Below are positions 47,064 through 55,170 of a DNA stretch of 64,000 nucleotides, one piece after another. Below the pieces are notes generated by a model, which was given only the letters and a program-made list of their open reading frames with translations, ran no database searches and was not told the origin of the DNA. Positions within the stretch are counted from its first letter, which is position 1, and every line of letters begins with the position of its first letter. This DNA is from Clostridium polyendosporum (GTDB taxonomy: Bacteria > Bacillota > Clostridia > Clostridiales > Clostridiaceae), in NCBI RefSeq assembly GCF_018332455.1, contig NZ_BOPZ01000003.1, forward strand, positions 62,001 to 126,000. The letters are read 5' to 3'. The position numbers and the translations under genes are program-made.

Positions 47064-48272
47064 TTATTTAGAATTTAGGCAGTTCTTTACTTTCATAAAA
47101 GCATAGTCTATGGCAGAATCAAGATTATTAGTATTCTTTCCACCACCCTGAGCAGAGAAGCTGCTTCCTCCACCATTTCCATCAATTAAGGTAATAGCAT
47201 CTTTTAAAAGAGAATTCATACTAATATCTTTTAAGTCCTTTGAACACATGAATATAAGATGTGCTTTATCTTCTGATTTAACAGCAAACAAAGCTATAAC
47301 ATTTTTAAAAGCTGTTAATTTTGAAGCTAGGAGATTAACATATTTAAGATCTGAATCAGTATATATAGATTTTACTATACTAATATTATTTATTTTTTCG
47401 CTTTCATTAATCATGTTTTGAATTTCATAATCAGCTATTTCAGATTTTAAAGCTCTATTTTCAGCAATAATTTTATTAAAATCTTGTGTAAGTTTTTGTA
47501 TGTAAGCTAAAGCATCACTTTCACTACACTTTAAAGTACTGCATATTTTTGAAGTGAATTGGTACTTTGATAAACTGTCTGAAATAGCTCTTTTTCCACA
47601 TAGAAATTCTATCCTTGTAGTGTTTTTATATTTTTCCCATTTCCTAATTTTAATTAACTGAACTTCTATTGTTGATCTAGGATGTAGTCCACAGCATGGA
47701 TTTACATCTATATCTCCAATTTTAACTATTCTTATTTGTTCACCTGTTTTAGGAAGAGTTTTTTTGATAGGAAGTTTTTTTAGTTCAGACTTAGAAGGAA
47801 ATAAAAACTCAACTGGAACATTGTCTAATATAATATTATTTGATAGATTTTCAGCTTCTTGTATTTGTGTTATATCAAGCATTTTATCCACATCAATTGT
47901 GCAATAGTCTTTCCCTAAATGAAATCCAACAGTATTTGCATTAAACAATTCAACAAAACAAGAAGAAAGAATATGTTGACCAAGGTGTTGCTGCATATTA
48001 TCAAATCTTCTATCCCAATCAATAGAACATTTAACCCTATGAATTTTTATAGGTTTTTTTGAAGCTACATGGTATATAACTCCTTCATTTTCATATACCA
48101 TCGTTACAGGAATTGATTCTATGTATCCAGTATCACTAGGTTGTCCTCCACCTTCAGGGTAAAAGTAAGTTTTGTCTAGCTGGATGTGAAATTCCTTATC
48201 TTTTTCAATTATATTTACTATTTCCGCAGTAAACGCTTTTTCATATTGATTTTCATAATAAAGCTTTTGCAT
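47064..48272 (-). CDS. AlaX-type alanyl-tRNA editing protein with DHHA1 domain
   Basis: Free-standing trans-editing factor that deacylates Ser-tRNA(Ala) or Gly-tRNA(Ala). The 402-residue protein lacks the aminoacylation core but has YFYPEGGGQPSDTG, the zinc motifs MQQHLGQHILS (HxxxH) and PCCGLHPRSTIEV (CxxxH), a coiled coil, and the DHHA1 domain GNGGGSSFSAQGGGKN. This is the long AlaX-L form. Single gene with a terminator. Confidence 0.93.
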   Translation of the reverse strand: MQKLYYENQYEKAFTAEIVNIIEKDKEFHIQLDKTYFYPEGGGQPSDTGYIESIPVTMVYENEGVIYHVASKKPIKIHRVKCSIDWDRRFDNMQQHLGQHILSSCFVELFNANTVGFHLGKDYCTIDVDKMLDITQIQEAENLSNNIILDNVPVEFLFPSKSELKKLPIKKTLPKTGEQIRIVKIGDIDVNPCCGLHPRSTIEVQLIKIRKWEKYKNTTRIEFLCGKRAISDSLSKYQFTSKICSTLKCSESDALAYIQKLTQDFNKIIAENRALKSEIADYEIQNMINESEKINNISIVKSIYTDSDLKYVNLLASKLTAFKNVIALFAVKSEDKAHLIFMCSKDLKDISMNSLLKDAITLIDGNGGGSSFSAQGGGKNTNNLDSAIDYAFMKVKNCLNSK

Positions 48273-48427
48273 TAGTATACATCTCCTTTGAGTAGGTATA
48301 TTTAAAAGTATATATAACTAGTTTCTTTAATAAGAGTACTATTAAAGATTATAACCTAAATCATCTATGATAGATTATAACTCATTAAAATAATTAAGAA
48401 AAAACTAATATAACCAAGTAAAAAGAA

Positions 48428-48464
48428 TAAAGCTGAGCAGGTATTGAACCTACTCAGCTTAAGT
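48428..48464 (-). terminator. Terminator after the PTS gene
   Basis: AAGCTGAGTAGG, 7-nt loop, CCTGCTCAGCTT then TATTCTTTTT on minus. Repeat copy 5 lies between it and the stop codon. Confidence 0.85.
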
Positions 48465-48492
48465 CAAATTTCACTTCCTGAAATGGCAGTTT
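48460..48492 (+). repeat. Dispersed palindromic repeat, copy 5
   Basis: TTAAGTCAAATTTCACTTCC then TGAAATGGCAG, overlapping the end of the PTS gene and abutting its terminator. Confidence 0.6.
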
Positions 48493-49939
48493 ATTTTATT
48501 GAAGCAACTTGTTGCTTTAATGAACTTTGTGTTTTATTTTCATTGTTTTCTACACTATCTTCAGTGTCTTGTTTTTCTTCCTTAAAGCCTAATACTAATG
48601 TACCTGCAAATGCACCAGCAAATGCTATTATCATACCTATAATATAATTAATCATTGATGGACCTGATACTATTGCAATACCTGGAATACCTGTTACTCC
48701 AAGTCCATTCATTCCAACCTTAGTTAATACAATGTATCCTCCACCTAATGCTCCACCTATAGCAGCTGCTATGAATGGTTTAACAAGTCTTAAGTTAACT
48801 CCAAATATGGCTGCTTCTGTAATACCTAATAAACATGATAATGACGCTGGTACTGCAACTTGCTTAAGCTTTTGGTTTTTAGTCTTAAAATATACAGCAA
48901 GAGCTGCTCCACCTTGTGCTATGTTTGCCATTGCCCATATTGGTAATAAGAAGTTTATTCCTATATCCTTATTTCCTAAAAGTCCTGCTTCAATAGCATG
49001 GAAGCTGTGGTGAATACCTGTGATAACTATTGTTGAATATAATCCTCCAAATAAAAGTCCAGCTACTGGTCCTAAAGTATTATAAAGTGTTTGTAAACCA
49101 ATAGAAATACCATCACCTATCATTCTGCCAGCAGGTCCTATAACTATTAATGAAAAGAATCCTGTAATCATTACTGTTAAGAATGGAGTTAGAAGTATAT
49201 CTAATACGTTTGGTATTATCTTTCTTAAACTTCTTTCAACATATGCCATTACCCATACAGCTATAAGTATTGGTAATACTGTTCCTTGGTAACCAACCAT
49301 ACCTATATTTAAGCCAAATACATTGATTGAGTTTTTTATACCATCTCCAAGTGTCCATGCATTTTGTAATGCTGGATGAATCATTATTGCTCCAAGAGCA
49401 GAAGCTAAAAATGGATTAGTTCCAAATTCTTTTGCAGCTGAAAATGCTATAAGTACTGGTAAGAATACGAAAGCAGCATTTGAGAACATATCTAGTACTT
49501 GGAATACACCACTCTTACCATCTATCCATCCAAATCTTGTTGACATGCCTAAAAGTCCCATTAAAAGACCGGATGCAACTATTGCCGGAATAATTGGCAC
49601 GAATATATTTGAGAGCATTCTAGCAAATCTTTGAAGAGGATTCATCTTCTTCATTGCAGATTTCTTTTGTTCACTTACAGAGGATTGTGCTATAGATCTA
49701 CCTTTTAGAAGTTCTGCATAGACCTTATTTACAGCACCTTGTCCTATAATTATTTGATATTGTCCTGAGCTTAAGAAAGCTCCCTTTACTGCATCAATCT
49801 TTTCAAGTTCTTTTGTCCTTGCTAAAGAGTCATCCTTTAACATAAAACGTAATCTAGTTGCGCAGTGAGTAACACTTTCAATGTTGCCCTCTCCCCCAAC
49901 TAAAGGTAGAATTTGATTTGCTAATTTGCCATAATCCAT
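48491..49939 (-). CDS. PTS sugar permease EIIBC (sucrose/beta-glucoside type)
   Basis: Imports and phosphorylates a sugar. The 482-residue protein has an N-terminal EIIB domain (THCATRLRFMLKD; phosphorylated Cys near residue 26) and a ten-helix EIIC domain with TGIHHSFHAIEAGLLGN, MANIAQGGAALAVYF and GITEAAIFGVNLRLVKPF. There is no EIIA domain, so a separate glucose-family EIIA must serve it, as for SacP. The SacP-like EIIC and the antitermination leader favour sucrose or a beta-glucoside; no hydrolase gene is adjacent. Start chosen after AGGGAGGG. Confidence 0.9.
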   Translation of the reverse strand: MDYGKLANQILPLVGGEGNIESVTHCATRLRFMLKDDSLARTKELEKIDAVKGAFLSSGQYQIIIGQGAVNKVYAELLKGRSIAQSSVSEQKKSAMKKMNPLQRFARMLSNIFVPIIPAIVASGLLMGLLGMSTRFGWIDGKSGVFQVLDMFSNAAFVFLPVLIAFSAAKEFGTNPFLASALGAIMIHPALQNAWTLGDGIKNSINVFGLNIGMVGYQGTVLPILIAVWVMAYVERSLRKIIPNVLDILLTPFLTVMITGFFSLIVIGPAGRMIGDGISIGLQTLYNTLGPVAGLLFGGLYSTIVITGIHHSFHAIEAGLLGNKDIGINFLLPIWAMANIAQGGAALAVYFKTKNQKLKQVAVPASLSCLLGITEAAIFGVNLRLVKPFIAAAIGGALGGGYIVLTKVGMNGLGVTGIPGIAIVSGPSMINYIIGMIIAFAGAFAGTLVLGFKEEKQDTEDSVENNENKTQSSLKQQVASIK

Positions 49940-50082
49940 TAAAATTCCCTCCCTTTTTCTACTTAAACATTTACATTTTTGCTTCACCTTAACAATGTGT
50001 TTTTAAAGAATTTAGTTTCTAATTATACGTCAAGCTATAGATGCTATTTTATTTTTGTCTATGATACTAAATTTGGAGAAAC

Positions 50083-50134
50083 AAAAAAACCCAAACCAAA
50101 ATGATAGAACACCTCTATCCATTGATTTGGGTTT
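50083..50134 (-). terminator. Conditional terminator in the PTS leader
   Basis: AAACCCAAA pairs with TTTGGGTTT in a long stem (inner GGATAG/CTATC) followed by seven T. Its 5' arm overlaps the antiterminator element, so only one of the two structures can form. Confidence 0.9.
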
Positions 50135-50159
50135 TGCCTGCATCACCAGTAACAATCCC
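50131..50159 (-). promoter_or_regulatory. RAT antiterminator element (BglG/LicT/SacT type)
   Basis: GGGATTGTTACTG then GTGATGCAGGCAAAAC on the minus strand matches the ribonucleic antiterminator consensus, with the GGATTGTTACTG and GCAGGCAAAACC halves. A BglG-family protein would bind and permit transcription of the PTS gene when sugar is present. No such protein is encoded in this window. Confidence 0.93.
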
Positions 50160-50185
50160 TAGGGATTATTCTCTTTACATTTTTA

Positions 50186-50214
50186 ATTATATCAGCCCAT
50201 GTAAACCTTGTCAA
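50186..50214 (-). promoter_or_regulatory. Sigma-A promoter of the PTS operon
   Basis: TTGACA, exact 17-bp spacer and TATAAT on minus; the transcript would begin just before the RAT element. The stretch from here to the MATE gene (50215-50343) holds nothing recognisable. Confidence 0.85.
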
Positions 50215-50343
50215 CAAAAATTGTAATTTATTTTCGAACAATAAATTAGTTAGTTAAAACTACTAGTACCTAAAGGTTGAAGCTAGAGAAAAGTATACCC
50301 AAACTGATGGAAATCAAAAAAAGATTCTACAGTGACAATAATG

Positions 50344-51723
50344 CTAATATTGCAGCATTTCTTTTCTTACAAAAGCCATTTTCTCCCACTTTTTAGTTTT
50401 CCATCTCCATAGCATAAATACTCCTCTAAACCACTCATCACATGCAAAAGCTGCCCATACGCCTACAAGACCAAAACCTAAATGAATTCCGAAGAGATAG
50501 GATAATGTTACACTTATTCCCCACATAGATAAAACCCCCATATAAACTGGAAACTTAACATCCCCAGATGCTCTTAAAGCATTTATAACCACAACGTTAA
50601 AGGAACGGCCTGGTTCAAGGAAAGCATCTACAATAAGTACCATGCTGCCTACTGCTAAAATAGATGTATTCTTTGTAAATAAGGACAATACTTGAAATCT
50701 AAAAGCTGCAAATATAAGTCCCATACCAAAGGAGATAATTATAGCAAGCTTTAGACTTTTAAGACAGGTTTCATAGGCCTTTTTCTTTTCATTCGCTCCA
50801 ACTAAATGCCCAATTAATATTTCCGTCCCCTGACCTATAGCTCCCGAAAAAAGAAAAGCAAACATCACTATGTTTTGTACATAAGCTTTAGTTATAAGAG
50901 CTTCATTTCCAAGAAAATTGATAAAATAAGTGATTGTGAGCTGTGAAATATTATAGGAAAGTTGCTCTCCTGCAGTTGGGATACCTATTTTTAAAAGATC
51001 TGTTACAATCTTTTTAGGAAAAGACCTTAGATGTCTAATACTAATTCCTCTCTCCACATTTCTGAACACTACATAAAGCATTACTATAAGACCTAATATT
51101 TTGCTAATGTTAGTAGAAATAGCAACTCCACTAACTCCTAATACAGGAAGACCAAATGGTCCAAATATAAAAAGATAATCAAGGATTACATGAATAATAT
51201 TCATTACTAAAGTTACAAACATTGATATCTTAGTAAAACCATGACTCCTAACTATAGCGGTACAAGTCATAAGTACTGACTGAGAAAATAAAAAGCCACC
51301 TACAATTTGAAGATACTCCATACCATACTTCATAAGTTCCTGACGTATTCCCATAGTGCCTAAAATCCAACGAGCCCCCAAAAACATTATTAAGCTAAGA
51401 ATAAGCCCAAATAAAAAGTTCATAATTAATGAAACAGTGGCAACCTTTGAAGCCACCTCTTTGTTCCCTGCTCCAAGATTTTGAGCAATAAGTACAGAAG
51501 TTCCTGTAGCGAGAATTCCAAACATTATATTCATCATTCCTATGAGCTGATTGGAAACTCCAACAGCAGCTACAGCATTATCAGAGTATTTACTTAACAT
51601 TAAGGTATCCACACTACCAAGCAGCATAAAAAGTAAAATTTCAATAAATATTGGCCAGGTCAAATTAAATACTGTCATCCTCTTTTCAGAATTAGCACTA
51701 TATATCACAGTAATCATCCCCAT
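50344..51723 (-). CDS. MATE-family efflux transporter
   Basis: Na+- or H+-coupled multidrug/organic-cation exporter. The 459-residue protein has 12 predicted helices in two homologous halves: TWPIFIEILLFMLLGSVDTL with MLSKYSDNAVAAVGVSNQL, and GIPTAGEQLSYNISQLTITY with YFINFLGNEALITKAY. NorM/DinF-like. The start is uncertain (MGM or a Met 15 codons in) because no ribosome binding site is well spaced. Downstream of the ROK kinase gene. Confidence 0.88.
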   Translation of the reverse strand: MGMITVIYSANSEKRMTVFNLTWPIFIEILLFMLLGSVDTLMLSKYSDNAVAAVGVSNQLIGMMNIMFGILATGTSVLIAQNLGAGNKEVASKVATVSLIMNFLFGLILSLIMFLGARWILGTMGIRQELMKYGMEYLQIVGGFLFSQSVLMTCTAIVRSHGFTKISMFVTLVMNIIHVILDYLFIFGPFGLPVLGVSGVAISTNISKILGLIVMLYVVFRNVERGISIRHLRSFPKKIVTDLLKIGIPTAGEQLSYNISQLTITYFINFLGNEALITKAYVQNIVMFAFLFSGAIGQGTEILIGHLVGANEKKKAYETCLKSLKLAIIISFGMGLIFAAFRFQVLSLFTKNTSILAVGSMVLIVDAFLEPGRSFNVVVINALRASGDVKFPVYMGVLSMWGISVTLSYLFGIHLGFGLVGVWAAFACDEWFRGVFMLWRWKTKKWEKMAFVRKEMLQY

Positions 51724-51729
51724 TTCATA

Positions 51730-51771
51730 AAAAAATAGGAAGCGTAAATTCTATTAACTCTTTACGCTTCT
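51730..51771 (-). terminator. Terminator between ROK kinase and MATE genes
   Basis: GAAGCGTAAA and TTTACGCTTC (10 bp, 12-nt loop) followed by CTATTTTTTT on minus; it ends seven nucleotides before the MATE start. Confidence 0.8.
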
Positions 51772-51852
51772 CCAATTAATTATTTCCTAATAATATTTTA
51801 TTGCTTCATCTTTTAAAATAATCTTGAGTGCTGCCTTTTTATATCAGCCTTT

Positions 51853-52800
51853 TCATTTACTTTCTACTATAGCAAGTGCTACTGCACCTATAACTCCAGC
51901 ATCAGTTCCAAGTCCTGCTGGAACAATTCTGCATACCTCTGCCATTGCCTTGAAACACCTTTTATTTACAACCTCTTGAACCTTATCAAATACAATTTGA
52001 CCCGCCTTTGAAACACCTCCACCTATAATAACTACTTCTGGATCAAAGGTTGATATTGCATTTGCTATACCTATACCTAAGTAGTTTAAAGCTGTATTTA
52101 CTATATCCTTAGAAACATCATCCCCAGCAGCTGCTTCCTTAAACACTTCTGCTGAAGTTACAGTACTATATTTCTTTAATGAAGTTTCTACCTTACTTTC
52201 TACTGCTTCTCTTCCTCTCTTACCTATTGCTGTCCCTGAAGCCACTGCCTCTAAGCATCCAAGATTTCCACATCCACATCTTGGACCTTCTGAAACCACT
52301 GTCGTATGTCCTATTTCAAGTGCATTGCTTGTGTTACCTCTATATACCTTTCCATTAAGAACAGCTCCACCGCCAACACCTGTACTTACTGTAAAGTAAA
52401 CCATATTCTCTGTTCCTTTTGCGGCACCAAACATAAATTCACCTATTGCAGCAACATTGGCATCATTATCTAAATAAACCGGCAATCTGAACTTTTCTCT
52501 AATAGGTTCTACAAGATTAAAGTTCTTAAATGGAAGATTAGGTGTTGTAATAATTATCCCTTTTTTAGCATCTAGTGGTCCTGGAGAACCAATGCCAATA
52601 GCTCTAATATCATCAGTTGTTAGATTTCCTGTTTTTAAAACATATTCTACTGTTTCAATAATTCTATTTAATACTGGAATTTCACCTTCATGGGCATCTG
52701 TTGGAATTGTTATCTGGCTCTTAACATCTCCATCTAAATCGGATAATGCAGTGCTTATTTTTGTTCCTCCTAAGTCTATTCCTATTACAAAGTTTTTCAT
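51853..52800 (-). CDS. ROK-family glucokinase
   Basis: ATP-dependent sugar kinase. The 315-residue protein has the ATP phosphate loop GIDLGGTKISTAL near residue 6, PNLPFKNFNL, the catalytic DNDANVAAIGE, and the ROK zinc motif GPRCGCGNLGCLEA near 174. No HTH domain, so an enzyme not a repressor. Start follows GGAGG; upstream in-frame codons lie inside that site. Could phosphorylate glucose released from PTS sugars. Confidence 0.92.
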   Translation of the reverse strand: MKNFVIGIDLGGTKISTALSDLDGDVKSQITIPTDAHEGEIPVLNRIIETVEYVLKTGNLTTDDIRAIGIGSPGPLDAKKGIIITTPNLPFKNFNLVEPIREKFRLPVYLDNDANVAAIGEFMFGAAKGTENMVYFTVSTGVGGGAVLNGKVYRGNTSNALEIGHTTVVSEGPRCGCGNLGCLEAVASGTAIGKRGREAVESKVETSLKKYSTVTSAEVFKEAAAGDDVSKDIVNTALNYLGIGIANAISTFDPEVVIIGGGVSKAGQIVFDKVQEVVNKRCFKAMAEVCRIVPAGLGTDAGVIGAVALAIVESK

Positions 52801-52839
52801 TTTTATCTCCTCCATATAATTCGTGTTACTTAATTATAA

Positions 52840-52881
52840 ATAAGGATATACTTAGTAGACTCCTAGAAAGTATATCCTTAT
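52840..52881. repeat. 14-bp perfect inverted repeat upstream of the ROK kinase
   Basis: ATAAGGATATACTT, 14-nt spacer, AAGTATATCCTTAT, ending about 40 nt before the kinase start. Without a clean T run on either strand it may be an operator or a weak terminator. Confidence 0.5.
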
Positions 52882-53252
52882 AAAGTATGCATAGATAAAA
52901 AATTATGCAAATTCACAGCATCATCTAACTGAAAGTTTACATTTATTGAATCCCTTTACATCTAGCCTTACAATAATATTATATCTACATTGCTATTTAT
53001 AAACTTGCTTTATTTTGTCTAAAAATAACACTATTTTGACTGAAAAATTAGGAAAATGCCTAAACACCGCCAAAATATATACTTCTAATATAGCTGCACC
53101 TTAGAATAATAAAAGGGTGTTATAAATATTAAAGAGGATATCTTCATAAAAAGATACCCCCTTTAACAATTACTTTTAAAAACTATAATATTATACCTAT
53201 ATTTTAAGTCAGCACTACTGTAGCCACCGCAATAGTGGCTTAATGAAACAAA
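52882..53252. other. Non-coding gap between truncated MFS gene and ROK kinase
   Basis: No gene seen. Two hairpins near the MFS stop: AGCCAC/GTGGCT at 53222-53240 and a longer one at 53131-53164 (AAAGGGGGTATCTT/AAGATATCCTCTTT on minus) that may end the transcript. Confidence 0.5.
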
Positions 53253-54023
53253 TTAATTAGCTTTAGACTTTCTTAAGAATAAAATTGCAAAGAATACTCC
53301 TAGTATCGCAAGTAAGAACATTAGATAAAACGTATAGATATAACTTCCGAACTTGTCCCTAAATATACCTGAGATAGAAACTCCTAATACTGCTCCTACT
53401 CCATAGGCAGTAAAAATAAAGCCATAATTCTTACTATAGTGTTTTGAACCAAAAAATATTGCTGTAGCTGTAGGTTCTATAGCTAACCAACTTCCAAGGG
53501 TCATCCAAAGTAAAGCAAAAGAAACTACATACAGACCTACGGTTCCTTCCCTTGCCATCAGCATTAAACCTGATGAAACCATTATTGTTATATATGCTAT
53601 TATAGAAGCCTTTAGAGGAGACAATTTATCTGTAAGCCAACCAAATAAAGATCTTCCAATGCCGTTGAAAACTGCAAACAATGACACCATAAATGCAGTT
53701 GTTTTAGAATCCATTTTAATAATTTCTTCTCCAACAGAGCTTGTTATTCCCACTGTCATAAGTCTAGTCAATGTTCCTATAGCATAGCATGTCCAAAGAC
53801 CATAAAATTTTGGTTTGGTAAGCATTTCTTTTGTACTAACATCTAAAACTTTCAAATTATTGTTATTTATTGTTTGTTGTTTATCAAACAAATTTTCCTT
53901 AGGAAATCTAAAAGGTAAAGCTAATACTAAAATAATTACTAAAAATAGTGTTCCCAAAACTTTAAAAGTGTGAAGTGGACCATAAATATGTATGAACCAT
54001 CGTGCTAAAGGTGCGGTTATCAA
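53253..54023 (-). pseudogene. 5'-truncated MFS transporter (oxalate/formate antiporter-like)
   Basis: Only the last 256 residues of a roughly 400-residue MFS carrier remain: from ITAPLARWFIHIYGPLHTF (end of the first six-helix half) through GIGRSLFGWLTDKLSPLKAS and FGSKHYSKNYGFIFTAYGVG, which place it in the OFA (OxlT-like) family. The frame is open a few codons upstream (to 54053) but the residues before SPLITAPL do not look like a transporter, and the neighbouring gene's stop lies inside this extension. The first five or six helices are missing, so it is probably non-functional. Confidence 0.8.
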
Positions 54024-54046
54024 AGGGGATACTCTAAAAACACTCT

Positions 54047-54448
54047 TTATTCCTTATTTAATTTTATTAAATCCTTAAATATATCTTCTATTGCTTGTTC
54101 ATTTATAAAATAATAACTTTTCGACTGTACGTTACAATTCATATAACTTACAGTAAACATACGACCTTTAGCAGATAACGATATCCAAACGTCACTTTTT
54201 TTATCAACGCTAAACCATTTTAATGAAAAAGCTACATTTTTACCTTTATCATCGTATTGAATTTCTATTCTTGCATAATTTTCAATTTCTACATAGCTAT
54301 ATAAATCTGATGAAACCACTTTATTTATTCCATAACTATCAAAATATTTTTTTATTTCATCTATAGTATTTTGAATAGCTCTAATAACATTATTTTTATC
54401 AATCTTCACCACTCTAAAGTTTAATACTAATTCTTCTTTCGGGTTCAT
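54047..54448 (-). CDS. Hypothetical protein, 133 aa
   Basis: Soluble alpha/beta protein starting MNPKEELVLNFRVVKIDKNN after AGGGATG. It contains YFDSYGINKVVSSDLYSYVE, WFSVDKKSDVWISLSAKGR and ends FKDLIKLNKE. Not recognised. Its stop lies at the apparent deletion junction of the truncated MFS gene, so it may have arrived with the rearrangement. No promoter motif was identified. Confidence 0.6.
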   Translation of the reverse strand: MNPKEELVLNFRVVKIDKNNVIRAIQNTIDEIKKYFDSYGINKVVSSDLYSYVEIENYARIEIQYDDKGKNVAFSLKWFSVDKKSDVWISLSAKGRMFTVSYMNCNVQSKSYYFINEQAIEDIFKDLIKLNKE

Positions 54449-54511
54449 AATACCAACATCCCTTCACAAAATCTTATATCAATTATACCATAATGTTTAT
54501 TGTTTTTTTAC

Positions 54512-54559
54512 ATAATAAGCTCTAGTATTCACATTTAAGCAGATACTAGAGCTTATTAT
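54512..54559. repeat. 16-bp perfect inverted repeat
   Basis: ATAATAAGCTCTAGTA and TACTAGAGCTTATTAT around a 16-nt spacer, between the 133-aa gene and the pga pair. A T run lies on the 5' side in plus and neither side has a classic terminator tail, so orientation as terminator is unclear. Confidence 0.55.
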
Positions 54560-54579
54560 TTAATCGACATTCTACCATT

Positions 54580-54704
54580 TTATTTGTTGTTGTAAATTAT
54601 CTTCTCATTATACCAAGTTGTTGAAATAATACTAAATATAACAAAAATTCCTAGAGTGATCCAGAGCTTCTTTGTATTATAAGATGATATTTAACTTTTG
54701 TCAT
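54580..54704 (-). pseudogene. Frameshifted small membrane-protein remnant downstream of pgaD
   Basis: The minus strand reads MTKVKYHL from an ATG, then the frame must shift by one base to continue YNTKKLWITLGIFVIF and SIISTTWYNEKI to a stop. The second part is a clear basic-hydrophobic membrane segment. Interpreted as a degraded small membrane protein of the pga unit; the assignment is weak. Confidence 0.3.
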
Positions 54705-54765
54705 CTATTAAAAATATTATGTCACTATACATTAAAATGTTTACAGGTAAAATACTTTATATAAG

Positions 54766-55170
54766 TTATACTATAGTCTTTTCTAAAATAATAATCTTAT
54801 CATTCTGCATTTTTTCTACAAGTGAAGATGGTAAACCAAAATATAGTTCGATTTCATCATTATTTACATTTTTGGAGAATTTCCTTCTATTTAAGTGTGC
54901 ATATCTTTTATAGTTATATTTCCCCCAGAAATATATTAATATAAAAATACACATCGCAATAGCAACTGTAATTAGCAAAATATGTATTGTTGTCTGAATA
55001 TTATCTAAAATAAATAACTTATGATAAAAATTAGATAAATTAAATAACCAAAGTACTATAGATAATAGGATTTGAAATATATATCCTAACATAAAAAGCC
55101 AGCCAATTGTAGTTATTAATTTTTCTAATATTTTAATAGTTCTCTTTTGCAATCCATCAATAATATTCAT
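54766..55170 (-). CDS. pgaD: PgaD-like exopolysaccharide synthesis membrane protein
   Basis: Accessory membrane subunit of poly-beta-1,6-N-acetylglucosamine synthase. The 134-residue protein has two membrane helices (LITTIGWLFMLGYIFQILLS, and TIHILLITVAIAMCIFILIY) followed by WGKYNYKRYAHLNRRKF, the Tyr/Asn/Arg motif typical of PgaD. Its ATG overlaps the pgaC stop by 3 nt (ATGA-type coupling). In E. coli PgaC-PgaD is stabilised by c-di-GMP. Confidence 0.85.
   Translation of the reverse strand: MNIIDGLQKRTIKILEKLITTIGWLFMLGYIFQILLSIVLWLFNLSNFYHKLFILDNIQTTIHILLITVAIAMCIFILIYFWGKYNYKRYAHLNRRKFSKNVNNDEIELYFGLPSSLVEKMQNDKIIILEKTIV

Noticed and set aside
54512-54559. Insertion-sequence ends
   Set aside because: The 16-bp inverted repeat is only 48 bp long overall with no transposase or target duplication; treated as a plain palindrome.
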